A DNA stretch of 64,000 nucleotides from Sphingomonas echinoides (lineage in GTDB: Bacteria; Pseudomonadota; Alphaproteobacteria; Sphingomonadales; Sphingomonadaceae). The notes beneath the pieces are model-generated. The model ran no database searches. It saw only the letters and a program-made list of their open reading frames with translations, and was not told the origin of the DNA. The stretch is from the NCBI RefSeq assembly GCF_029623395.1, contig NZ_JAPYKK010000005.1, positions 101,649 through 165,648 of the forward strand. The letters are read 5' to 3'. Each line of letters starts with the position of its first letter. The stretch's first letter is position 1. A program made the position numbers and the translations under genes. Positions 24,991-33,084 of the stretch are shown here, piece by piece.

Positions 24991-25064
24991 TGATTGTCGT
25001 CCAATTTCAGATACTTGCGAACAGGTCGTCCGAAGCCTTGCGAGCCGTTTTCACACAGTGTCAT
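24987..25064 (-). CDS. Possible 25-residue leader peptide coupled to the SDR gene
   Basis: ATG 25064 is preceded at 8 bases by AGGGAGA, a better RBS than that of the SDR. The frame encodes MTLCENGSQGFGRPVRKYLK and five more residues, ends in TGA, and that TGA overlaps the SDR start as ATGA. The layout is what a translationally coupled leader would look like. The peptide resembles nothing I know, and a chance frame cannot be excluded. Confidence 0.35.
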   Translation of the reverse strand: MTLCENGSQGFGRPVRKYLKLDDNQ

Positions 25065-25171
25065 CAGCAATCTCCCTGTCCGGCGCCACGTCACGGCCGT
25101 TGCCTTCGATCGCCCAATGTTCCGCCGCCCGAAGGGTTGCCGTCGCGCGGTGATACGACACCTTGTTGCGC

Positions 25172-25432
25172 TCAACCGTCGGTCGGTACGACCGCGACGA
25201 TATCGAGCGCATAGCTCCGCCAGCCGCGCATCTTCGATGCCTCCCCCGCCGCCGCGGTCTTGCGCTTCGCTTCGGCAAGCGATTTGGTGTGGCCCCAGAA
25301 AACCTCGCTCTTGCCATTCTCGAGCGTCGCGACGATCCGCCAATAATGCGTGAACGCGGTCGTGGTCGGCCCGATCGTCTTGACGTACCCATCGGGGAGC
25401 GTTGCGGTGAGGTACGTGCGTTTCTTGGCCAT
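25172..25432 (-). CDS. Small hypothetical protein, 86 residues
   Basis: Starts MAKKRTYLTATLPDGYVKTIGP and continues FTHYWRIVATLENGKSEVFWGHTKSLAEA, a beta-strand-rich beginning with a helical end, soluble and basic. The amino-acid make-up and codon pattern look genuine; I do not recognise a family. The RBS is weak (GAG). It lies in the same direction as the SDR and downstream of the formaldehyde genes. The frame beyond its stop continues as protein-like sequence in another frame down to 25051, which might be a frameshifted tail. Confidence 0.6.
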   Translation of the reverse strand: MAKKRTYLTATLPDGYVKTIGPTTTAFTHYWRIVATLENGKSEVFWGHTKSLAEAKRKTAAAGEASKMRGWRSYALDIVAVVPTDG

Positions 25433-25521
25433 GAACTACTCGTTTGAACCTCGTGCGGTTTCCCCGCGAAGGCGAAGATCCAGAGTTACGAATGCAACGC
25501 CCGACAACCCTGGGCTCCCGC

Positions 25522-26382
25522 CTACGCGGGAGAACCGGAGCGCAGCCGCTCCGCATGCCAGGCGACATGCTCCGCCATGAAGGTCGAGATGAAATAGTAG
25601 CTGTGGTCATACCCAGGCTGCATCCGCAGCGTCAGGTCGATCCCTCCCTCCTCACACGCAGCGCGCAGCAGTTCCGGACGAAGCTGCTCCGCCAGAAAAT
25701 TGTCCGCATCCCCCTGGTCGACCAGCAACGCGGACACCCGCGCACCATCCTCGATCAGCGCAACCGCATCATGCGCGCGCCACGCCGCACGATCCTCCCC
25801 AAGATACCCGCCGAGCGCCTTCTGCCCCCACGGCACCTGCGACGGCGCGACGATCGGCGCCAACGCCGAGACGCCCGCAAAGCGATCCGGGAAGGTCAGT
25901 CCGATCGTCAACGCGCCATGCCCGCCCATCGAATGCCCCATGATCCCCTGCCGGCCCATGTCCGCCGCGAACGTCTCGCCGATCAGCGCCGGGAGTTCCT
26001 CGGTGACATAGCTCCACATCCGGTAATGCTCGGCAAACGGTGCCTCGGTCGCATCGACGTAAAACCCCGCGCCCAGCCCGAAGTCATACGCCCCGTCCGG
26101 ATCGTCCGCCACGCCCTCCCCGCGCGGGCTGGTATCGGGTGCGATGAGGATCACGCGGTGCGCGGCGCAGGCCGCGCGGAATTCGCCCTTTTCGGTCACG
26201 TTCGCCTGCGTACAGGTCAGCCCCGAGAGGAACCACAAGACCGGCAGCGTCTCGCCCTCGGCATGCTCCGGCACGAACACCGAGAAGGTCATCTCGGTGC
26301 CGGTCGCGGTCGAGGCGTGGCTGTAGACGCCCTGCACCCCGCCATGCGCCTTGACCTCGGACACGGTCTTCACCGCCGCCAT
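25522..26382 (-). CDS. fghA: S-formylglutathione hydrolase
   Basis: 286 residues, the usual length. Esterase-D-type serine hydrolase: catalytic Ser in GHSMGGHGA, Asp in DQGDADNF and His in GYDHSYYF; FLSGLTCTQANVTEKG and APDTSPRG are family hallmarks. Hydrolyses S-formylglutathione to formate and glutathione in the cytoplasm, the second step of glutathione-dependent formaldehyde detoxification. Its ATG shares one base with the stop of the dehydrogenase gene (TGATG), so the two are translationally coupled. Confidence 0.96.
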   Translation of the reverse strand: MAAVKTVSEVKAHGGVQGVYSHASTATGTEMTFSVFVPEHAEGETLPVLWFLSGLTCTQANVTEKGEFRAACAAHRVILIAPDTSPRGEGVADDPDGAYDFGLGAGFYVDATEAPFAEHYRMWSYVTEELPALIGETFAADMGRQGIMGHSMGGHGALTIGLTFPDRFAGVSALAPIVAPSQVPWGQKALGGYLGEDRAAWRAHDAVALIEDGARVSALLVDQGDADNFLAEQLRPELLRAACEEGGIDLTLRMQPGYDHSYYFISTFMAEHVAWHAERLRSGSPA

Positions 26383-27491
26383 CAGAACAGCACCACGCTG
26401 CGGATGCTCTCGCCCGAATGCATCAGGTCGAAGCCCTTGTTGATCTCGTCGAGCGTCAGCACGTGCGTGATCATCGGGTCGATCTCGATCATCCCGTTCA
26501 TGTACCAGTCGACGATCTTGGGAACGTCGGTCCGCCCCTTCGCGCCGCCGAACGCGGTCCCGCGCCAGTTGCGCCCGGTCACGAGCTGGAACGGCCGCGT
26601 GCTGATTTCCTTGCCCGCTTCCGCGACGCCAATGACGATCGACGTGCCCCAGCCGCGATGGCATGCCTCCAGCGCCTGCCGCATCACGGTCGTGTTGCCG
26701 GTGCAATCGAACGTATAGTCCGCGCCGCCATCGGTCAGCTTGACCAGATGCGCGACGAGATCGCCGCTCACATCCTTCGGATTGACGAAGTCGGTCATGC
26801 CGAAGCGCCGGCCCCATTCCTCGCGGTCCGGGTTGATGTCAACGCCGACGATTTTCGCCGCGCCTGCGAGCCGTGCGCCCTGCAACACGTTGAGCCCGAT
26901 CCCGCCGAGCCCGAACACGATCACCGTATCGCCGACTTCGACCTTGGCGGTGTTGACCACCGCGCCGACGCCCGTCGTCACGCCGCAGCCGATGTAGCAG
27001 CTCGTCTTGAACGGAGCGTCCTCGCGGATTTTCGCGACCGCGATCTCGGGGAGGACGGTGAAGTTGGAGAAGGTCGAGCAGCCCATATAATGGTAGATCG
27101 GCTGGCCCTTGTAGCTGAAGCGCGTCGTGCCGTCGGGCATCAGCCCCTTCCCTTGCGTCGCGCGGATCGCGGTGCACAGGTTGGTCTTGCCGCTGAGGCA
27201 CGACTTACACTGGCGGCATTCCGGCGTGTAGAGCGGGATGACATGATCGCCCGGCTTGACCGAGGTGACGCCCGGCCCGACTTCGCGGACGATCCCGGCG
27301 CCTTCATGCCCCAGCACGCTCGGGAACAGCCCCTCGCTGTCGAGCCCGTCGAGCGTATAGGCGTCGGTATGGCAGATGCCCGTCGCCATGATCTCGACCA
27401 GCACTTCACCCGCCTTCGGGCCTTCCAGGTCGAGTTCGACGATCTCGAGGGGCTTCTTCGCTTCGAACGCGACGGCGGCACGGGTCTTCAT
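26382..27491 (-). CDS. frmA: S-(hydroxymethyl)glutathione dehydrogenase (class III alcohol dehydrogenase)
   Basis: 369 residues. Catalytic zinc site with Cys in [14 protein letters not shown] and His in GHEGAGIV; structural zinc in [16 protein letters not shown]; nucleotide fold [21 protein letters not shown] and [11 protein letters not shown] are class III signatures. Oxidises S-hydroxymethylglutathione, the formaldehyde adduct, to S-formylglutathione with NAD. CCGGAG precedes the ATG. It forms a two-gene operon with fghA; no FrmR-type repressor is adjacent. Confidence 0.96.
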   Translation of the reverse strand: MKTRAAVAFEAKKPLEIVELDLEGPKAGEVLVEIMATGICHTDAYTLDGLDSEGLFPSVLGHEGAGIVREVGPGVTSVKPGDHVIPLYTPECRQCKSCLSGKTNLCTAIRATQGKGLMPDGTTRFSYKGQPIYHYMGCSTFSNFTVLPEIAVAKIREDAPFKTSCYIGCGVTTGVGAVVNTAKVEVGDTVIVFGLGGIGLNVLQGARLAGAAKIVGVDINPDREEWGRRFGMTDFVNPKDVSGDLVAHLVKLTDGGADYTFDCTGNTTVMRQALEACHRGWGTSIVIGVAEAGKEISTRPFQLVTGRNWRGTAFGGAKGRTDVPKIVDWYMNGMIEIDPMITHVLTLDEINKGFDLMHSGESIRSVVLF

Positions 27492-27586
27492 GGCATACTC
27501 CGGTGTCTGGGCCTGGCGCTTATAGGCCGGCCTTCCATTGCATAAAGCGCAGAGTGGCCGAACGGTCCCCCCAAATGGTCCCTAGG

Positions 27587-28888
27587 CTACGCCAGCTTGC
27601 CCGGATGCCCGAGGCGCACGTCGTCGCTGTCGAACGTCCGAACGCTCGTCAGATAGTGATAGCCCGCCCAGAAGCCGGTCAGCGACAGTGCGAGCAAAGC
27701 ATAGCGCAGCGACTCCGCATTGCTCCCCAGCCGCGGTGCGAGCGTGTCGCTGATCCAGCCGACGACCGTCGGCGCGACGATCAGATTGCACACGTTGGCG
27801 GCGAGCAGGCTGATCGCCATCCCCTGCGCGCGCATCGTCGGCGGCAGGAAGTTGAGCAGCAGCGCCATCGTCGGCCCCATGTAGAGATAGACGCACGGGA
27901 TCACGATCCACAGCATCGCGGTCGCCACGCTCAGCGAATGCGTCCAGAAAATCAGGAAGGACGGGATCGTCGACACGATCACGATTGCAGCGAGGAACCA
28001 CGCGATCCGCTTGACGTCCTGCATCTGCGGCAACGCCAGCAGCGCGCCCGTCGCGATCGTCGCCAGTGTGCCTGCCCAGAAATAGATCGTCCCCAACCGC
28101 GCGCCCGCTTCCGAGGTCGACAGGCCGTAAGCGCGCTCGAAATACGTCTGCATCCAGAACAGCATCCCCCAGCCCCACAGGCAGATCACCGCGCCCGCCG
28201 CATTGATGTGCCACGCCGATCGCTGGGTCCACAGGAAGCGGCACGTCTCGACGAAGGTGGCGGCGTCGTCCGTACGCCCGCGGAGTTCGAACCGTCCGCG
28301 CACCGGTTCGCGCACCGTGAAAAGGATGACCGCGCCGAACAGCACGCCCGGCACGCCGAGCGCGATGAACGCTGCCCGCCAGCTATGGAAATGATCGACG
28401 ATCGCACCAGCGACGCTCGAACCCAGCCACGCGCCAAGCGGCAACCCCAGCGCCCACAGGGTCAGCGCAAACGCGCGCCGACCCCGTGGAAAGTTGTCCG
28501 CGATGATCGACGTCGAGGGTGGCGTGCACCCCGCCTCGCCGATCCCGACCCCGATCCGCGCCAGCAGGAACTGCCAGAAATTGTGCGTCAGCCCGAGCAG
28601 CGCGGTCATTCCCGACCAGGTCACCAGCGCGACCGCGACGATGTTGCGGCGGTTGCCGCGATCGGCATAGCGCGCGATCGGCAGACCCGCGATGATGTAG
28701 AAGAACGCCAGCGACACCCCCGTCAGCCAGCCGACCCCGGTATCGCTCAGAGCGAATTCCTTGCGGATCGGCTCGAGCACCGTCGATACGATATAGCGGT
28801 CCGCGATGTTGAGCGCATAGACCAGCGCGAGGATCGTCACGACATACCAGCGCGCAGGGGACAGGGTTGGCGTCGTCTCGCTGTTCAA
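27587..28888 (-). CDS. Major facilitator superfamily transporter
   Basis: 433 residues from TTG 28888, chosen because GGAG lies 8 bases upstream and the next residues (NSETTPTLSPARWYVVTILALVYALNIADRY) begin like MFS relatives; TTG 28915 with AGGGAG is an alternative. Twelve hydrophobic segments; motif A-like ARYADRGNRRN after helix 2, and GIGEAGCTPPS in helix 5, as in spinster-like and aromatic/hydroxylated substrate carriers. Substrate unknown. It lies 85 bases after the CoA-transferase gene and may be co-transcribed. Confidence 0.85.
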   Translation of the reverse strand: MNSETTPTLSPARWYVVTILALVYALNIADRYIVSTVLEPIRKEFALSDTGVGWLTGVSLAFFYIIAGLPIARYADRGNRRNIVAVALVTWSGMTALLGLTHNFWQFLLARIGVGIGEAGCTPPSTSIIADNFPRGRRAFALTLWALGLPLGAWLGSSVAGAIVDHFHSWRAAFIALGVPGVLFGAVILFTVREPVRGRFELRGRTDDAATFVETCRFLWTQRSAWHINAAGAVICLWGWGMLFWMQTYFERAYGLSTSEAGARLGTIYFWAGTLATIATGALLALPQMQDVKRIAWFLAAIVIVSTIPSFLIFWTHSLSVATAMLWIVIPCVYLYMGPTMALLLNFLPPTMRAQGMAISLLAANVCNLIVAPTVVGWISDTLAPRLGSNAESLRYALLALSLTGFWAGYHYLTSVRTFDSDDVRLGHPGKLA

Positions 28889-28973
28889 AAACCGTTCTCC
28901 GCTGTCACCGTGCAAGTCCGCTCCCTTGTTCGTGCAGGCGCGGTTCCGCAAGAGGGAGACCGCCGTTGCGCCG

Positions 28974-30221
28974 CTACGCCGGAATGACGCCATCCGCCGC
29001 AAGATCGTCCAGATCGCGCGCCGTCAGGCCCAGTGCCGCGCTCAAGGCTTGCCGCGTATCGGCCCCGGCGCGCGGCGGCGCGCGGTCGTAGCGGGCGGGC
29101 GTTTCGGAAAGCTTGACGGGAAAGCCGACGACCCGGAGCGGCGTGCCGTCGTCACGGTACATCGTCTGCACGCTCGACCGATCCGCGACATGCGGGTCGT
29201 CGAAGACTTCCGGCACGGTCTGCACCTTGCCCGCCGGAAGTTTGGCGGCTTCCATCGCGTCGACCAGATCAGCGACCCGCCACCGCGCGACGGCCGGGCC
29301 GATCACCGCGTGCAGCGCCGCGCGGTTTAGGCTGCGCAACGCAACGCTTGCGAAGCGAGGGTCCTCAACCAAAAACGCCAGCCCGAGGATCGCGGCGAAA
29401 TCGCGGAACTGCCGGTCGTTCCCCAACGCGACGACGATGTCGCCATCGGCGCAGGCATAGTCGCGATACGGCACGATATCGGGATGATCGTTGCCCAATC
29501 GCCCGGGCACCGCACCCCCGTTGAGATAGCGCGACGCCTGGTTCGACAACAGGCTGAGTTGCGTGTCGAGCAGCGCGCAATCGATATGCTGGCCCTCCCC
29601 GGTCGCATCGCGGTGGCGCAACGCCGCCAGGATCGCGACCGTCGCATAGGTGCCGGTGAACAGGTCGATGATCGGCACGCCGACCTTCATCGGCCCACCA
29701 CCCGGGACGCCATCCGGCAAGCCGGTGATGCTCATCAGCCCGCCCATCGCCTGGATCAGGAAGTCGTAGCCGCCTTTGTCCGCATAGCGCCCGGTCTGGC
29801 CGAACCCGGTGATCGAGCAATAGACCAGTCGCGGGTTGAGCGCGGACAGCGTGGCATAATCGAGCCCGTATTTCGCCAGCCCGCCGACGCGAAAATTCTC
29901 CACCAGCACGTCGCTCTGCTGCACCAATCGACGGATCAGTGCGGCGCCTTCCGGCTTGGCGAGATCGATCGCGAGCGACCGTTTGTTGCGATTGGCGCAC
30001 AGGAAATAAGCGGAATCGCCCGATCCGTCATCAAGCGCCGGGCCACCCCAACGGCGCGTATCATCCCCCTGCCCCGGCTGCTCGATCTTGAGGACTTCGG
30101 CGCCGAGATCCCCCAGCATCTGCGTCGCCCACGGCCCTGCCAGGACCCGCGAGAGATCGAGGACCTTGATGCCTTGGAGGGCGGCGGGAGTGGATGGACC
30201 GGGAGGTGGCACGCTGGACAT
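28974..30221 (-). CDS. CaiB/BaiF family CoA transferase
   Basis: 415 residues. Family III CoA transferase: LDLSRVLAGPWATQMLGDLGAEVLKIEQP at the N-terminus, NRNKRSLAIDL, DVLVENFRVGG, and the catalytic Asp in CALLDTQLSLL. It would move CoA between carboxylic acids in the cytoplasm. The acid is not identified. It is followed by an MFS transporter and preceded by a Gfo/Idh/MocA gene in the same direction, which could form one uptake and activation module. Confidence 0.92.
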   Translation of the reverse strand: MSSVPPPGPSTPAALQGIKVLDLSRVLAGPWATQMLGDLGAEVLKIEQPGQGDDTRRWGGPALDDGSGDSAYFLCANRNKRSLAIDLAKPEGAALIRRLVQQSDVLVENFRVGGLAKYGLDYATLSALNPRLVYCSITGFGQTGRYADKGGYDFLIQAMGGLMSITGLPDGVPGGGPMKVGVPIIDLFTGTYATVAILAALRHRDATGEGQHIDCALLDTQLSLLSNQASRYLNGGAVPGRLGNDHPDIVPYRDYACADGDIVVALGNDRQFRDFAAILGLAFLVEDPRFASVALRSLNRAALHAVIGPAVARWRVADLVDAMEAAKLPAGKVQTVPEVFDDPHVADRSSVQTMYRDDGTPLRVVGFPVKLSETPARYDRAPPRAGADTRQALSAALGLTARDLDDLAADGVIPA

Positions 30222-30305
30222 GCCGGCGGTGCTGCCACGAAAAAGGGCGGCATGCGAGGGGGGAGAGCGTTTCCCCTTCCGCTACCCCCGACACGACTGC
30301 GCCCT

Positions 30306-31400
30306 TCAGAGCCGGATCGTCCGCCCCTCGCGCGCGGATCGATAGATCGCCTCGACGATCCGCATGTCGCGCAGGCCTTCCTCGCCCGACACGATCGGTT
30401 CCTGCCCGCGCCGCACGCTTTGCGCCATGTGGTCGAGTTGTCCCGCGAACTGTGTCTTCGCCGGGCCAGGCGGCGGGACGATCTTGCGCTCCCGGCCATC
30501 CTTGCCGGTCCACATTTCGTTCCCGTCATAGCGCGTCGCCGGTTCGAGCTCGATCCGCCCGGTGTCCCCCATCAGTAGGATGCGGTTCTGGTTCGCGCTA
30601 TACATCGACAGGCAGCCCGCCATCGCGCCAGACGGGAATTCGAGCGTCCAGTCGATCATGTCCTCGACCTCGGTGAAGCGCGGGTCTCGACGATCCGTGG
30701 ATTCACGCGCGGTCACCGCGACCGGCTCCTCGCCGGTCATGTACCGCGCGGCCTGAAGGCTGTAGATGCCCATGTCCATCAGCGACCCGCCCCCCGACAA
30801 GGCGCGCTTGAGCCGCCATTTCGTGGGATCCCGCTGAACGAACCCGTGTTCCGACCGGACATAGCGGATCTTGCCCGCCGCGCCGCTCCGCGCGAGCCGC
30901 ATCGCCTCCAGATTATGCGCTTCGAAATGGCAGCGATAGCCGATCATCAGCTTGCGATCCGCCTTGCGGCACGCGGCGATCATCGCCTCGCATTCGGCGA
31001 CCGAGATCGCCATCGGCTTCTCGCACAGCACGTGCTTGCCCGCCCGCGCGGCGCGGATGGTATATTCGGCATGCATCCCGTTGGGCAGACAGACATAGAC
31101 GATGTCGACGTCGGGATTGTCGCGGATCGTGTCGAAATCGGCATAAGAGTAGATCGCCTTGTCCGACAGACCGTGTTCGCGCGCGACACGTTGCGCCTTT
31201 GCGCGATCGCCGCTGACGACCGCTGCGAGGCGGCTATGCGTGCAGTTGACGAATTGCGGGATGATGACGTTGAGCCCGTAATACCCCAGCCCGACGATCG
31301 CATAGCCAAGCGGACGATCCGTCGCGGCACAGGCCGAGCCTCCAGGAGCAAGCAGCAGCGCGGCCGAGCCGAGCAGAATATCGCGACGCCCGATTTCCAT
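30306..31400 (-). CDS. Gfo/Idh/MocA family oxidoreductase, Tat-exported (GFOR-like)
   Basis: 364 residues. N-terminal twin-arginine leader GRRDILLGSAALLLAPGG, then the Rossmann motif IVGLGYYG and the family motif CEKPMA with the catalytic Lys. The C-terminal part resembles glucose-fructose oxidoreductase of Zymomonas, which is also exported by Tat with tightly bound NADP. A periplasmic sugar or polyol oxidoreductase is likely, but the substrate is unknown. It is separated by 84 bases from the CoA transferase downstream. Confidence 0.88.
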   Translation of the reverse strand: MEIGRRDILLGSAALLLAPGGSACAATDRPLGYAIVGLGYYGLNVIIPQFVNCTHSRLAAVVSGDRAKAQRVAREHGLSDKAIYSYADFDTIRDNPDVDIVYVCLPNGMHAEYTIRAARAGKHVLCEKPMAISVAECEAMIAACRKADRKLMIGYRCHFEAHNLEAMRLARSGAAGKIRYVRSEHGFVQRDPTKWRLKRALSGGGSLMDMGIYSLQAARYMTGEEPVAVTARESTDRRDPRFTEVEDMIDWTLEFPSGAMAGCLSMYSANQNRILLMGDTGRIELEPATRYDGNEMWTGKDGRERKIVPPPGPAKTQFAGQLDHMAQSVRRGQEPIVSGEEGLRDMRIVEAIYRSAREGRTIRL

Positions 31401-31430
31401 GACGATCCTTCCTCAATGACGAAAGCGCAC

Positions 31431-31700
31431 TCAGTGCGCGAGCGTACGCCCGTTCCAGCCGAGCGACTGCGCGGTGATCGCGAGTTGCGTGCGGTTGCGC
31501 ACCTTCAGCTTGCGCATCAGGGCCGTCATGTGCGCCTTGACCGTCGCCTCGGCGATGCCGAGATCGAACGCGATCTGTTTGTTGAGCTGGCCCGAATAGA
31601 CCCCGTCGAGCACCTTGCGTTGCGTCGGGGTCAGTAACGCAAGCGGCGGCAACGCCGCGGTCGCCTCAATTGCCGGCGCTTCTTGACGATTGGTCTTCAC
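31431..31700 (-). CDS. Orphan LuxR-type (GerE) HTH protein without receiver domain
   Basis: 89 residues: a 20-residue tail, then a complete LuxR/FixJ DNA-binding domain (LTPTQRKVLDGVYSGQLNKQIAFDLGIAEATVKAHMTALMRKLKV). There is no receiver or sensor domain, whereas close relatives are full-length response regulators. It may be a natural stand-alone regulator or the remnant of one. It begins 285 bases from the divergent FadR-type gene and may share control with the Gfo-CoA transferase-MFS genes downstream. Confidence 0.85.
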   Translation of the reverse strand: MKTNRQEAPAIEATAALPPLALLTPTQRKVLDGVYSGQLNKQIAFDLGIAEATVKAHMTALMRKLKVRNRTQLAITAQSLGWNGRTLAH

Positions 31701-31985
31701 ACAACCTCTCCCTGTTGATCCACCTGACGATGCAAGCAGTGCACGGCTGGCCCCAACCGCCCGTTCGAGTCCCGTTTTCGGATCCTTCGTTCGTCAGTCT
31801 AGGCAAATTGGTTGGACAGACTCAACCGTCTATTGCAGCCTGACGCCAGAATAGTCGCAATTGTTGCCGATTTAACGCAAACGTTGTCGTACAGGTCGGT
31901 CATCAGAATGTGCGACTGCAAGAGCGTTGCTCGCCATCCAGTGCCTGCGCTACCCTGCGTCCCACATGCAGAGAGAAAGCAAGCG

Positions 31986-32663
31986 ATGAGGGAGGGGCGG
32001 CTGGCGGACCGGGCCTATGCCGGCATCGTTGAGATCATCGACACCGACAATCTTTCGGTCGGGGATCGCTTGCCGTCGGAAGCGCGGCTTGCCGAAATCT
32101 TTGGCATGTCCCGAACGATCGTCCGCGAAGCGCTGGTGCGGCTTGCATCGGATGGCATTACGGAAGCGCGGCGCGGTGCGGGGTCGTTCGTCAAGAGCCG
32201 CCCGTCGAACCAGCTGATCGCCTTCATGCCGATGGACCACATGTCCGCAACGCTTGGCACCTATGAGGTACGGTTCGTGCTCGAAGCGGAAGCGGCCCGG
32301 CTCGCCGCGACACGGCGGTCGACCGATGAAATGGCGCAGATCGAGGACGGCCTGCACCAGCTCCGCACCGCCTTGTTGTCGAGCGCACCCGCGCATGACG
32401 AGGATATGGAGTTCCACCGCCGAGTCATGCTCGCGACCGCCAACCCCGCGTTCCTCGTGACGTTCGAAGCGCTGTTCGCCGACGTCGACCGGATCATGCG
32501 GGCGGGCGTCGACATCTCCCGCTCGCGTCCACCTGAAGTGATCGGCGCGATGCTGCGCGAACATGAGATGATCGTCGCGGCCATTCGCGCGCAGGATGCA
32601 GACGGCGCCGCCCTGGCGATGCGCTGGCATTTGTCGGAGGGCCGAAAGCGGCTGATGCCGTGA
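31986..32663 (+). CDS. FadR/GntR-family transcriptional regulator
   Basis: 225 residues. Winged HTH at 20-75 (VGDRLPSEARLAEIFGMSRTIVREALVRL and GAGSFVKS), followed by an all-helical FCD domain with likely metal or effector ligands in the segment DMEFHRRVMLATAN and LREHEMIVAAIRAQD. Such regulators usually repress catabolic genes until a carboxylic acid binds. Divergent from the orphan LuxR gene, so it may control the CoA-transferase/MFS locus. ATG 31986 has a moderate RBS (AGAGAGAAA). An upstream open frame to 31812 has no better start. Confidence 0.88.
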   Translation: MREGRLADRAYAGIVEIIDTDNLSVGDRLPSEARLAEIFGMSRTIVREALVRLASDGITEARRGAGSFVKSRPSNQLIAFMPMDHMSATLGTYEVRFVLEAEAARLAATRRSTDEMAQIEDGLHQLRTALLSSAPAHDEDMEFHRRVMLATANPAFLVTFEALFADVDRIMRAGVDISRSRPPEVIGAMLREHEMIVAAIRAQDADGAALAMRWHLSEGRKRLMP

Positions 32664-33084
32664 GCCTTTACGATGTCGAAAGAACGTAACGGCCTCATTC
32701 AACGGGATAGAATTTCCGATAGGCCGGTCGGATGCGTGGTCGGGAACGAACCACGCCGCATTCCTGTTTGTTCTCAAAGTCGGAATTCCGAGTGTCGGAA
32801 AGACGGAATGCCCGTTGACATAAGACAGGAAACGACGGAAATACGCGGCGTTGCGGGTGTAGCTCAATGGTAGAGCAGAAGCTTCCCAAGCTTACGACGA
32901 GGGTTCGATTCCCTTCACCCGCTCCATTCCCAAACAACGGTTCCTCGCCGCGCCCGCGCTGATTGATGGGCATGCACGGCAGACGCTCCAGCTTCGAGCC
33001 ACGCGCTCGCGCTTTTGGCTTGCTTGGAGGCGCCAAACACCGTCAGCTTCCTTTCCGATACGATCGATCGCGAGAGGTCCAGCA
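32664..33084. other. 421-base region holding only tRNA-Gly(CCC)
   Basis: The region between the FadR-type gene and the TraB/Tiki-like gene contains the tRNA listed separately and no supported protein gene. The bases after the tRNA (32927-33084) show no repeat of the tRNA 3' end, so I see no sign of an integrated element. Confidence 0.6.
32853..32926 (+). tRNA. tRNA-Gly(CCC)
   Basis: 74 bases with encoded CCA. Acceptor GCGGGTG pairs with CACCCGC; D-arm GCTC/GAGC; anticodon loop TTCCCAA with anticodon CCC; T-arm loop TTCGATT. Anticodon stem GAAGC/GCTTA has one G-A mismatch at its outer end. Confidence 0.95.

Noticed and set aside
25051..25392. 113-codon minus-strand frame overlapping the 86-residue gene
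   Set aside because: Most of it is the shifted frame of the small gene; only the last 40 codons look protein-like. Mentioned as a possible frameshifted tail instead.
32743..32768. GGAAC-N18-GTT resembling an EcfG promoter
   Set aside because: First base of -10 is T instead of C and the only feature downstream is tRNA-Gly 85 bases away; not enough support.
32853..33084. Possible integration site at tRNA-Gly
   Set aside because: No direct repeat of the tRNA 3' end, no integrase, and neighbours look chromosomal.
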